Of a stretch of 64,000 nucleotides of DNA, positions 10,631 through 17,862 are shown one piece after another. How positions within the stretch are numbered: the first letter of the stretch is position 1; each line of letters opens with the position of its first letter. The stretch lies in contig CANNEA010000002.1 in the NCBI GenBank assembly GCA_947503525.1, positions 992,001 through 1,056,000 of the forward strand, read 5' to 3'. The notes beneath the pieces were generated by a model, which saw nothing but the letters and a program-made list of their open reading frames with translations, ran no database searches and was not told the origin of the DNA. This DNA comes from an uncultured Carboxylicivirga sp. (lineage in GTDB: Bacteria > Bacteroidota > Bacteroidia > Bacteroidales > Marinilabiliaceae). A program made the position numbers and the translations under genes.

Positions 10631-11632
10631 TTAGATTTTTTTATAATACTCAACTTTTTCATTGCTCACATCAGCAAGACGTTCAACTAAAGCAATTCGT
10701 TGTGATTCAGACATGTTGGTGAATTGATTTGCTAGATCTATTTTCTCCTGTAACATTTTTTTGTTCTCAGCTCCGGTAATCAATACACTAATTGGCAATG
10801 ACCAGGAGTAATACAAGGCCTCACGAATTGATAAGTGATCTGGTGTAACCGGTTTTTCCGTTTTCCAAATTACTTTATCTTTCATTTTCTTTTCTTTGAA
10901 AAAGCGACCATCAGCTAATGTTTTCATGGCTAAAACTCCAAAGTTTCGATCGAGTGCAATTGGCATTGCATTTTTTATAAAACTATGGAAATGTGGGTCT
11001 ATTGCGTTAATCGGTATTTGAATTGTTTCAAAAATATCCTTCTGCACTGTGGCTTCAAACATTCTTTTATGAGCAAATGGGTTTTGATGCCCGGTAAATC
11101 CAATATGTTTGACTTTGCCTTGAGATTTTGCTTTTTCAAAAACTTCCAGAACTTCGTTTTCTATTCTTCTGTCAACATCATCGGGTGTTGATAAGGAATG
11201 GACTTGCCACAGATCGAGATAATCACAATTTAAGCGCTTTAATGATTCATCGAGATGTTTAGCGGCTGTGGCAGAATCAACAGCAGTAGTTTTTGACATC
11301 AGGAAGATCTGGTCTCTGTACTTAGGGATAAGATACTTGCCATATTTAATTTCACTTCCTCCTTTATCGTAGGATTCAGCGGTATCAAAAAAGCGGATGC
11401 CTCCAGCCATGGCGGTTTCAATAACTTCCTGCGCATCTCTCTTGGTAGTCCAGCCTATATGATATCCACCTACACCAAGCATTGTAACGTATTCGCCGGT
11501 TTTACCGAGTTTACGAAGAGGTAGAATCTTGCCCCATTTATCTTCATTGGGTTTTGCTCCAACATGAATTGGAAGCATTAAACTTCCGGTTATCAAAGCC
11601 AGTTGTTTTAAAAAATCCCTTCTTTCCTGCAT
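10631..11632 (-). CDS. Aldo/keto reductase with Tat-type signal
   Basis: I prefer the ATG at 11632, which gives M-Q-E-R-R-D-F-L-K-Q followed by a hydrophobic segment: a twin-arginine signal. An upstream in-frame ATG at 11656 would add eight residues. In numbering from that upstream ATG, the catalytic tetrad is Asp91 and Tyr96 (in F-F-D-T-A-E-S-Y), Lys122 (L-M-S-K-T) and His153 (W-Q-V-H-S). A Tat signal on an NAD(P)H-type enzyme is common in Bacteroidota and may mean export with cofactor. Forms an operon with the following SnoaL-like gene. Confidence 0.9.
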   Translation of the reverse strand: MQERRDFLKQLALITGSLMLPIHVGAKPNEDKWGKILPLRKLGKTGEYVTMLGVGGYHIGWTTKRDAQEVIETAMAGGIRFFDTAESYDKGGSEIKYGKYLIPKYRDQIFLMSKTTAVDSATAAKHLDESLKRLNCDYLDLWQVHSLSTPDDVDRRIENEVLEVFEKAKSQGKVKHIGFTGHQNPFAHKRMFEATVQKDIFETIQIPINAIDPHFHSFIKNAMPIALDRNFGVLAMKTLADGRFFKEKKMKDKVIWKTEKPVTPDHLSIREALYYSWSLPISVLITGAENKKMLQEKIDLANQFTNMSESQRIALVERLADVSNEKVEYYKKI

Positions 11633-11769
11633 GGTTAGTGTATTTATTTGAATCATAATGAGCCATATAAATGTAAGGAAACAAACTCAAAAAGGAAATA
11701 GGGAAAATTAATACAATAATTTGAACAGATCTAATATTTAGAGGGTGATGTTTTTATTAATCCTTGTGA

Positions 11770-11796
11770 TTGTTAATAGGTATAATATTAACTTTG
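11770..11796 (+). promoter_or_regulatory. Candidate Bacteroidetes-type promoter
   Basis: TAACTTTG (11789-11796) matches the -7 consensus TAnnTTTG, with TTG triplets 16 and 22 bp upstream (11770 and 11764). The leader to the ATG at 11818 would be about 15 nt. Confidence 0.45.
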
Positions 11797-11817
11797 GGCC
11801 CAAAGATTTTTAGAAAG

Positions 11818-12333
11818 ATGGTGACAAAAATATTGCGATTTGTATTAGGAGCAGCACTTTTAGCGGTGGCTGTTTGGCAGTTTATTGAAGGGAATATTGG
11901 AACGGGCATTTTAATGACCTTTTTATCTGGATTAGCTATCCTGAGTTATTTTAAAAACGAGAAGCTGATTCTTGCATTTTGGTTTGTGAGAAAAGAGAAA
12001 TTGGAAACTGCGGGTAAATTTCTTGGCATGCTTAAAAAGCCTGAAGAAAGTTTGATTAAAAGACAATTGGCCTACTATTATTTTTTGAATGGAATTGTAA
12101 ATAGTCAAAAGAATTTAAATGATGCAGAACGTTTTTTCAAGAAAGCCATATCTACCGGTTTAAAGATGGATCATGATGTGGCAATGGCTAAATTACAATT
12201 GGCAGCCGCATGTATACAGAAGCGAAGAAAAAACGAAGCCAAACGATATTTAGCCGATGTTAAAAAGCTGGATAAGGGTAAAGTCTTTACAGAGCAGGTA
12301 AAGATGTTAAAGGTTAATTTGGGAAGGATATAA
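11818..12333 (+). CDS. Membrane-anchored TPR-like protein
   Basis: I start at the ATG at 11818; an upstream in-frame TTG at 11770 would overlap the likely promoter. The product has about 171 residues. Two hydrophobic helices lie at the N-terminus (the first in 'LRFVLGAALLAVAVW', the second in 'GTGILMTFLSGLAILSYF'), followed by helical repeats with TPR character, such as 'AYYYFLNGIVNSQKNLNDAE' and 'AKLQLAAACIQKRRKNEAKR'. It is probably an inner-membrane protein with a cytoplasmic TPR domain for protein contacts. No partner is obvious. Confidence 0.65.
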   Translation: MVTKILRFVLGAALLAVAVWQFIEGNIGTGILMTFLSGLAILSYFKNEKLILAFWFVRKEKLETAGKFLGMLKKPEESLIKRQLAYYYFLNGIVNSQKNLNDAERFFKKAISTGLKMDHDVAMAKLQLAAACIQKRRKNEAKRYLADVKKLDKGKVFTEQVKMLKVNLGRI

Positions 12334-12349
12334 TAAGCGGAAAAAGACG

Positions 12350-12376
12350 ACCATAGTATTGAAGCAATGCTATGGT
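12350..12376. terminator. Bidirectional terminator hairpin between convergent genes
   Basis: A 12-bp stem ACCATAGTATTG / CAATGCTATGGT (one G-U pair) with a 3-nt loop, placed between the TPR gene and the convergent carboxypeptidase-regulatory gene, whose TAG stop lies inside the right arm. Pyrimidine-rich runs follow on the minus strand. Confidence 0.65.
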
Positions 12377-13437
12377 TTGTAGTTTTCAGGTAGTGAGTTT
12401 ACAGGAGAATCTTGTGCCATTGCACCTAAAAGTTCAAAGGATAGCTCCGGTGAAGTTCCATTTGAACGAATCCAAAAATTATTTCCCAGAGAAATCAATT
12501 TAGATTTGGAGTATCTAAAGGATATAAATTTCTTATCCAAATTGATTGGTTCGCCAAGTTCATTGTGAATGTATGTAATTGAAACTTCATCTGATAAAAA
12601 TAGATATTGTTTTATTCCATTTTCGCTGGAAACGACTTGAAATGCTTGCTTCAAAGAGTCAGTTGTGTTTTCAACTGAAAAACCATTTATTCTTAATTTG
12701 TCATGATAAAGGCTTGAAAGAAAATGCCGTAGTGATCCTTGGTAGTGAGCCTTCCTATTCTTAGTTACTTGTATTTCTCTTGAAGCATGGCTTGATTCAG
12801 TCTCTTTGTAGTAGTGATAGCCTTTTAGTTGAAATAAAGCTGTGCCGCTGGCCGAATTAAGTTTAACTTTTTCACCATTACTTCTTTTTTTATAGATATG
12901 AAAGTCATGAATGATGAGCTTTATCTCATAACCCAAATGTTTATTCAGAACTAAAAGGGGTGACTCGCATGAGGTATGAAGATCTGTATTGCTTCTATCA
13001 AATTGAAGTACGGAATCGTTAAGAATTTTCACATCATGATTAGAGGTATTCCAAAGAAAATATTTGTAAAACAAACGAAGGTTTCTTTTTCGCATATTTT
13101 TACCACTTATACTCACTTCGTTTATGGCATGAACCTGATGCTTTAATTCAATAGTTAATTGCTTCGTTGTGTTGACCGGTAAAACGACTAATCTGTAACT
13201 AAGATGCATTACCACTATTTTGCAGGGAAGGTAAGGCGATTTTAGGGTGAATTTTCCGTCCGGCCCTGAAATTGTTCCGATGGTTGAACCACTAATGAAT
13301 ACTTCAACATTACTAAGTGGAAGCTTCGTTTCATTATCAACAATTATTCCGACAATTGTATGTTTGTCTTCCTTTTCATTGGCATGCACTGCAATAGAAA
13401 TAAGACACAATTGGAGGAGAAGTGTGAATTTGTTCAT
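12370..13437 (-). CDS. Exported protein with CarboxypepD_reg-like (CNA-B-type) domain
   Basis: The ATG at 13437 gives a good signal peptide (M-N-K-F-T-L-L-L... to A-V-H-A-N-E); a frame extension to 13554 adds an implausible N-terminus. After the signal, residues about 25-110 form the beta-sandwich seen in TonB receptors and related proteins ('VGIIVDNETKLPLSNVEVFI', 'GTISGPDGKFTLKSP'). The remaining 240 residues are of a type common in Bacteroidota and without a known role. There is no TonB barrel. Substrate or partner unknown. Confidence 0.75.
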   Translation of the reverse strand: MNKFTLLLQLCLISIAVHANEKEDKHTIVGIIVDNETKLPLSNVEVFISGSTIGTISGPDGKFTLKSPYLPCKIVVMHLSYRLVVLPVNTTKQLTIELKHQVHAINEVSISGKNMRKRNLRLFYKYFLWNTSNHDVKILNDSVLQFDRSNTDLHTSCESPLLVLNKHLGYEIKLIIHDFHIYKKRSNGEKVKLNSASGTALFQLKGYHYYKETESSHASREIQVTKNRKAHYQGSLRHFLSSLYHDKLRINGFSVENTTDSLKQAFQVVSSENGIKQYLFLSDEVSITYIHNELGEPINLDKKFISFRYSKSKLISLGNNFWIRSNGTSPELSFELLGAMAQDSPVNSLPENYKP

Positions 13438-13553
13438 TTTGATCAGCTTGTTCTTTAATAAAGTTAAACAAAGCAAAGGAACAAACAAACAGGACGAGGC
13501 AAAATATAAGGTCTCTATTGGACGATTGTCGTAATGAATAGCGAGGTAAAGCA

Positions 13554-13579
13554 AAGGCTGCCTCTTAGTTGGCAGTCTT
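13554..13579. terminator. Terminator hairpin after the Moco-biosynthesis operon
   Basis: Stem AAGGCTGCC / GGCAGTCTT with an 8-nt loop, 14 bp beyond the stop codon of the MOSC-MogA gene. The stem is fully paired on the plus strand (one G-U) and has one mismatch on the minus strand, which is the direction of the operon. Confidence 0.5.
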
Positions 13580-13592
13580 AAATATTTTTTAT

Positions 13593-14522
13593 TTAATGAC
13601 TATCAATTCCTTCAATCATTCGTATACAATGCATAAAGGTTTTAAATATCTCATCAGCATATTCTTTCACGGCTTTTGGACTTCCCGGGATAGCGTAAAT
13701 TAAAGTTTTTGATGCAAGGCCGGCAACGCTTCTACTTAGCAAGGCACCCGGTTTACCTTGTCCATACTTCATACGAATCATTTCCATGATACCCGGAATT
13801 TCTTTATCGATTATTTTACGAACTGCCTCTGGAGTAATATCCTTTGGACCGATTCCTGTTCCTCCGGTAATAAATATCATGTCAATGCCATCGCTAATAC
13901 TACTTATCAATGTTGTTTCCAGCATTCGGCTATCATCCGGTAAAATTAGACTTGAAATCTCAACAGGATATTGTTGTTTTTCAAAATAGTCAGCGCAAAG
14001 TTGATTCAGGAGTGGGCCACTTTTATCATGATATACCCCGCTATAAGCTCTGTCGCTCATGGTTATAATCTGGCATTTAAAAGTACGGGGAAAGTGCATA
14101 AAAGAATCACCTTGCTGCAATTCTCCGCCTTTCAACACTCTTGCAAATATTCCCTCTTTTGGCATTACACAGTTGCCAACTTCTTTGAAAATATTACAAT
14201 TATCGCCATGACATTTTTTGCCAATCTGTGTTACCTCCAGTTCAGTATTTGACCCAACCAGCCTATCAAAAGGACGTAGCTTATGTAGTTCAATACCTTT
14301 GGTTGTTATGTTTTCAGCAAACTCACCAAAGTTGATTTTTCGGCCTGCTTCTTTTTCAAATTTATCAATGCTCTCCTGAGCCAGTAAACTTACTTGGCGA
14401 TGCCATGGTCCACTATGGGCATCACCTGATACACCATTGACATCAAGGATGATTTGATTCTGAGGCTTTTTGATGGTGCCCTTTTTCTCGGAAATATTTA
14501 CGGCTAAAACATCTATCTTCAT
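13593..14522 (-). CDS. MOSC domain - MogA/MoaB fusion protein (molybdopterin adenylyltransferase)
   Basis: The ATG at 14522 gives the natural MOSC start M-K-I-D-V-L-A-V-N-I-S; a frame extension to 14564 is unlikely. The N-terminal MOSC domain (about residues 1-145) has 'GVSGDAHSGPWHRQVSLLAQ' and the Cys of G-K-K-C-H, which in MOSC proteins is linked to sulfur or Moco handling. The C-terminal part (about 150-308) is a MogA/MoaB domain, with 'TMSDRAYSGVYHDKSGPLL', 'FITGGTGIGPKDITPEAV' and 'AIPGSPKAVKEY'; this domain adenylylates molybdopterin before MoeA inserts molybdate. Last gene of the operon, 148 bp after moaC. Confidence 0.9.
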   Translation of the reverse strand: MKIDVLAVNISEKKGTIKKPQNQIILDVNGVSGDAHSGPWHRQVSLLAQESIDKFEKEAGRKINFGEFAENITTKGIELHKLRPFDRLVGSNTELEVTQIGKKCHGDNCNIFKEVGNCVMPKEGIFARVLKGGELQQGDSFMHFPRTFKCQIITMSDRAYSGVYHDKSGPLLNQLCADYFEKQQYPVEISSLILPDDSRMLETTLISSISDGIDMIFITGGTGIGPKDITPEAVRKIIDKEIPGIMEMIRMKYGQGKPGALLSRSVAGLASKTLIYAIPGSPKAVKEYADEIFKTFMHCIRMIEGIDSH

Positions 14523-14670
14523 AATTTTAAGTATCAAGTACAAAGTATCAAGATTGACCGACAAGATTTAGAATATTTGTCCTACCCAAGTATGGTTAAT
14601 TATCCATTTATGAATGAATGTAGGACAGTTTTTGAGTTAACTTTTCTAGTCAGTGATACTGTTTGTTTTA

Positions 14671-15120
14671 TTATTCTTTTGTTTTACTATCCAGTTTTAT
14701 ATCTGACATCACCATATGTTTATCAACAGCCTTACACATATCATAAACTGTTAATAGGGCTACGTTAACGGCAGTTAAAGCTTCCATCTCAACTCCGGTT
14801 TCGCCTTTGCATTTTACTTCTGAACTAGCCCTTACGCCATTGTCCAGAAGAGTGCATTTGACAGCCACCTTTGAGAGAAGAAGTGTATGACATAGAGGAA
14901 TTAATTCATAAGTACGCTTAGCGGCTTGAATGCCGGCTATTTCGGCAACCGTTAGCACATCACCTTTTTTCAGGTTATTCTCCTTAATCTGTTTAATGGT
15001 TTCAACATTAAGACTGATGAATCCACTGGCCTTAGCCGTTCTTTTCTGAATGGGCTTATCACCAACATCTACCATGTTGGCCTTACCATGTTCATCGATA
15101 TGTGATAGTTTATTTGCCAT
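14671..15120 (-). CDS. moaC: Cyclic pyranopterin monophosphate synthase MoaC
   Basis: 149 residues, near the usual 150-160. Family motifs are clear: 'HIDEHGKANMVDVGDK' at the N-terminus, 'AAKRTYELIPLCHTLLLSKV' in the middle and 'TGVEMEALTAVNVALLTVYD' then M-C-K-A-V-D-K at the active site. MoaC converts the MoaA product (3',8-cyclo-7,8-dihydro-GTP) into cPMP, the first stable Moco precursor. It starts 2 bp after the moaA stop codon, so the two are coupled. Confidence 0.96.
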   Translation of the reverse strand: MANKLSHIDEHGKANMVDVGDKPIQKRTAKASGFISLNVETIKQIKENNLKKGDVLTVAEIAGIQAAKRTYELIPLCHTLLLSKVAVKCTLLDNGVRASSEVKCKGETGVEMEALTAVNVALLTVYDMCKAVDKHMVMSDIKLDSKTKE

Positions 15121-15122
15121 GC

Positions 15123-15923
15123 TTATCCTCCTATTTGATTAAACCGACCCGACTTGTTTCGCGTACCTTCTTTAGGTTTGTTACTGATGGCTTTATCAAA
15201 TGCTCCATCATGTCCATGTTCTTTTATATTGAAACCTGCTTCATTAAAAAGACAAGGTTTAAATGATCCATCTGCGGTTAATCGAAGTCTGTTGCAGGTT
15301 TCGCATTTGCCGCCTTCACCACCTTCTACTTTCGAGAATGAACCGTCTTCAAGATTCATTTGATGAATGTAACGGATGGATAAATCATTCTCATCACAGA
15401 ATTTTTTTACCTCCAGGGCATCAGGTTCATCAGCTGAGTTACGCACAACGCAGTTAATTTTAACTGGATTTAGTCCAGCGCGTTTGGCCGCCTCAATGCC
15501 GTAAAATACCTTATTAATATCTCCACCTCGTGTAATGTAGCTGAACTTTTCAGGATCCATTGTATCCAGACTAATATTTACCCGATGAAGTCCGTTTTGC
15601 TTTAGAGCTTCTGCAAATTGATCTAATAAAATTCCATTGGTGGTCATGGCTAAATCTTCAACCCCTGGTATGCTGGCAATTAATCGAACTAAATCCACTA
15701 TACCTTTTCTCACAAGCGGTTCTCCACCTGTCAAGCGTATCTTTGTTATTCCTTTTTCAACCCCTAGCTTTACCAAGGTTTCTATCTCCTCAAAACTTAG
15801 AATATCGTCATGAGCCATCATGTCAATGCCTTCTTCAGGCATGCAGTATCGGCATCGAAGGTTACAACGATCGGTTACCGAAATGCGCAAATAATTAATA
15901 TGACGCTTAAAAGGGTCTAACAT
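15123..15923 (-). CDS. moaA: GTP 3',8-cyclase MoaA, compact form
   Basis: The ATG at 15923 gives M-L-D-P-F-K-R-H-I-N-Y-L-R-I-S, the normal MoaA start, and overlaps the moeA end by 17 bp. The radical SAM cluster motif is C-N-L-R-C-R-Y-C; the second cluster motif is C-E-T-C-N-R-L-R-L-T followed by P-C-L-F, and the protein ends in the family's Gly-Gly. Length is only about 266 residues versus about 330 usual: some 45-50 residues are missing between 'SIRYIHQM' and the second cluster. All catalytic features I can name are kept, so I call it functional but compact. Confidence 0.92.
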   Translation of the reverse strand: MLDPFKRHINYLRISVTDRCNLRCRYCMPEEGIDMMAHDDILSFEEIETLVKLGVEKGITKIRLTGGEPLVRKGIVDLVRLIASIPGVEDLAMTTNGILLDQFAEALKQNGLHRVNISLDTMDPEKFSYITRGGDINKVFYGIEAAKRAGLNPVKINCVVRNSADEPDALEVKKFCDENDLSIRYIHQMNLEDGSFSKVEGGEGGKCETCNRLRLTADGSFKPCLFNEAGFNIKEHGHDGAFDKAISNKPKEGTRNKSGRFNQIGG

Positions 15924-17106
15924 ATACTTTGTCTCCTTTTTTAAGATCATTTACACCAATTGGAATTTCTAGTAAGGCATTGGCTATGGAAATAGCATGC
16001 ATATGTGCTGAGCCATGATAGCTGAGGCTTTCAACTTTGCCATCATCATTTATTCTTACCGGAAATAATTCAAAACGATCATTACGTTTTCTGTAATGAT
16101 CACAGGCCATAATAGATTTAATCCGTAGTGCTTTGAATGCTGAATTATTAAAAGCACTTAGTATCCACCGCCCGCATTCTTCAAATTGAATAAGAGTTGA
16201 TACCGGATTTCCGGGCAAGCCAAGGATATATTTATCATCCTTCGATGCAAATACAGTGTGTTTGCCTGGTTTTGCACTTATCTTTGAAAAGTGAATTTCC
16301 AATCCCAGTTCTTCAATGATGGCAGGGACATAGTCATAATCACCCACAGAAACACCACCTGTCAGAACCAATAAATCATTGGCTTTAAATGCTTTTTCTA
16401 TATTGCCTTTTAATGAGTCATAGTCGTCCGGGCTAACGCCATAGTTAGAGGCATCAATATTTAATTCATTTAATCGGGCTTTAAGTTGGTGGCCGTTACT
16501 ATTGTAAATCTGGCCTTTATCCAAATCAATTCCTGGCTCAATCAATTCGCTTCCAGTGGAGATAATTCCAACTTTTGGCAGATTATAAACTTCTACCTGA
16601 GTAATTCCTGATGAAGCTAAGAGTGCTATCTGTGAAGATTTTAAAGGAGTACCCGCTTTGATTAATAGATCTCCAGGTTTCAAATCATCACCTTTAGGAC
16701 TAATGTTGGATTTGGTGAACTCTTTTGTAAATAAGATTTGATCATCGCTTGCTATGGTGTGCTCTATCATAATGACTGTGTCGGCTCCATCCGGAACCGG
16801 AGCGCCTGTCATGATTCGATAACAATGCTCAGCCTCTAATTTATCCTCTATTTGAACCCCTGCAGCAATTGTTGCAACTACTTTAAACGGACCTGGCAGA
16901 TCCTCCTTTCGGCAAGCAAATCCATCCATCGCTGAACGGTTAAATGGCGGAATATATACTGTAGAATATACATTGGAAGCCAGAGTCCGACCATTTGCAT
17001 GAGACAGATCAATAGTTTCTGATTTTAAAGCTTTAACCATACTTTCTACAATGGTTTTAGCTTCTTCAACAGTTATCAGTTTATTGTCCAATTGCTCTTG
17101 TCCCAT
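15907..17106 (-). CDS. moeA: Molybdopterin molybdenumtransferase MoeA
   Basis: 399 residues, the usual length for MoeA. Seen in order: the N-terminal 'SVEEA'-like start (I-T-V-E-E-A), 'IPPFNRSAMDGFA', 'RIMTGAPVPDGADTVIM' and, in the MogA-like core, G-I-I-S-T-G-S-E-L, 'VLTGGVSVGDYDYVPAII' and 'ILGLPGNPVSTLIQFEE'. MoeA inserts molybdate into adenylylated molybdopterin, which the MogA domain of the last operon gene would supply. It overlaps the MobB-like gene by 31 bp and moaA by 17 bp, so the cluster is tightly translationally coupled. Confidence 0.96.
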   Translation of the reverse strand: MGQEQLDNKLITVEEAKTIVESMVKALKSETIDLSHANGRTLASNVYSTVYIPPFNRSAMDGFACRKEDLPGPFKVVATIAAGVQIEDKLEAEHCYRIMTGAPVPDGADTVIMIEHTIASDDQILFTKEFTKSNISPKGDDLKPGDLLIKAGTPLKSSQIALLASSGITQVEVYNLPKVGIISTGSELIEPGIDLDKGQIYNSNGHQLKARLNELNIDASNYGVSPDDYDSLKGNIEKAFKANDLLVLTGGVSVGDYDYVPAIIEELGLEIHFSKISAKPGKHTVFASKDDKYILGLPGNPVSTLIQFEECGRWILSAFNNSAFKALRIKSIMACDHYRKRNDRFELFPVRINDDGKVESLSYHGSAHMHAISIANALLEIPIGVNDLKKGDKVYVRPF

Positions 17107-17615
17107 TTTATCGATTTAGGAAGGTTCGTAATTCTGGAGTGCTCTGAATGGAGTTCAAGGTATTCAAAATCCCAGATGCAGGTCTTTTCATTTAGTTTAC
17201 TATCTTGAACAAAAAAAGCTAGTCCGGGAATAATAAACTGGCCTATAGCGGCAGATTCACAAATTACAATTTGATCTTCTTTTATATGACCATTCAGGTA
17301 ACTCAGTATTTCCGGAATATATTGATCCGATTTTAGTTGGGCATAATAGGAATGGCTTGCTCCTGCCGCTAACATTCGTCCGCTATCCTTTAATGAATGT
17401 CTGTTGGTTTCTTTTCCCAGCATCCAGTTATCCTGGTCGCCATCAATCCATTTTATATCAGCCGAAAGTTTATGGATATGAGATGCGATCTTTAAACTAA
17501 TAACATCATATTGAAAGGCTAATTGTTGAATGCAATATTCGGCCAACCATGTTTTGCCCACATTACGACCATTACCTGCAATAATTAACCAGTTATTTAA
17601 TTTCGATCTCACCAT
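17076..17615 (-). CDS. MobB-like P-loop GTPase, Moco maturation
   Basis: 179 residues. The P-loop is G-N-G-R-N-V-G-K-T (about residues 14-22). A 'KDSGRMLAAGASHSYY' segment aligns with the K-D-T-x-R-H-x-x-A-G-A motif of MobB, the GTP-binding helper of MobA in Moco dinucleotide formation. Later motifs diverge from classical MobB, so the name is by similarity and context. First gene of the Moco operon; its ATG lies directly behind the riboswitch and hairpin described at 17627-17794. Confidence 0.75.
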   Translation of the reverse strand: MVRSKLNNWLIIAGNGRNVGKTWLAEYCIQQLAFQYDVISLKIASHIHKLSADIKWIDGDQDNWMLGKETNRHSLKDSGRMLAAGASHSYYAQLKSDQYIPEILSYLNGHIKEDQIVICESAAIGQFIIPGLAFFVQDSKLNEKTCIWDFEYLELHSEHSRITNLPKSIKWDKSNWTIN

Positions 17616-17626
17616 ATTATATACAA

Positions 17627-17664
17627 AATGCCTGATCTATACGTATACGCAGAGACCAGGCATT
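17627..17664 (-). promoter_or_regulatory. Hairpin before mobB-like gene, possible riboswitch expression platform
   Basis: On the minus strand AATGCCTG and CAGGCATT pair over 8 bp (plus TCT/AGA inside), followed by TTTTGTATATAAT and then the ATG at 17615. The left arm can instead pair with an adjacent GCATT just upstream (GCATTATTAATGC), so the two structures exclude each other. This is what an expression platform that ends transcription or hides the start region would look like. Confidence 0.55.
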
Positions 17665-17681
17665 AATAATGCTTTTATCCT

Positions 17682-17794
17682 AATCTCTCCTTTCCAAATT
17701 ATTCCGATAAAAATCGAAATCGGGAGGCTAATCTGTTTCCGGATTAACCCATCGGCCGAAGAACCATTTTACAGGTTCATAAGCTCGGAGATAT
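17682..17794 (-). ncRNA. Moco riboswitch (MOCO RNA motif), upstream of the Moco operon
   Basis: Read on the minus strand, this leader holds the conserved blocks I know from the E. coli moaA leader, in order: GGTTCTTCGGCCG (E. coli GGTGCTTTGGCCG), then GCCTCCCG, then TTTGGAAAGG (E. coli CTGGAAAGG). Supporting stems: GAACC/GGTTC; GGTTAATC/GATTAGCC (8 bp, one G-U) closed by a CGGAAACA loop; CCGAT/ATCGG; and an outer helix CTCC/GGAG. The RNA family senses molybdenum cofactor (or the tungsten form) and controls Moco genes; placement directly before a Moco operon fits. Not checked against a covariance model. Confidence 0.8.
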
Positions 17795-17862
17795 TTTGTT
17801 TCTATTCAACGGATGAATAAGCTAACTTGTTTATTTATCCTTTGTCTAAAAGTACTTATTTT

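Noticed and set aside
14530-14553. Short direct repeat (GTATCAAG, twice) and an 8-bp TGTCCTAC/GTAGGACA inverted repeat at 14578-14627, between moaC and the MOSC-MogA gene
   Set aside because: Too short and with a 34-nt loop; could be chance or a weak structure, so not listed as a feature.
15123-15923. moaA as a pseudogene because of its short length
   Set aside because: Frame is intact, both cluster motifs and the terminal Gly-Gly are kept, and it is coupled to moeA and moaC.
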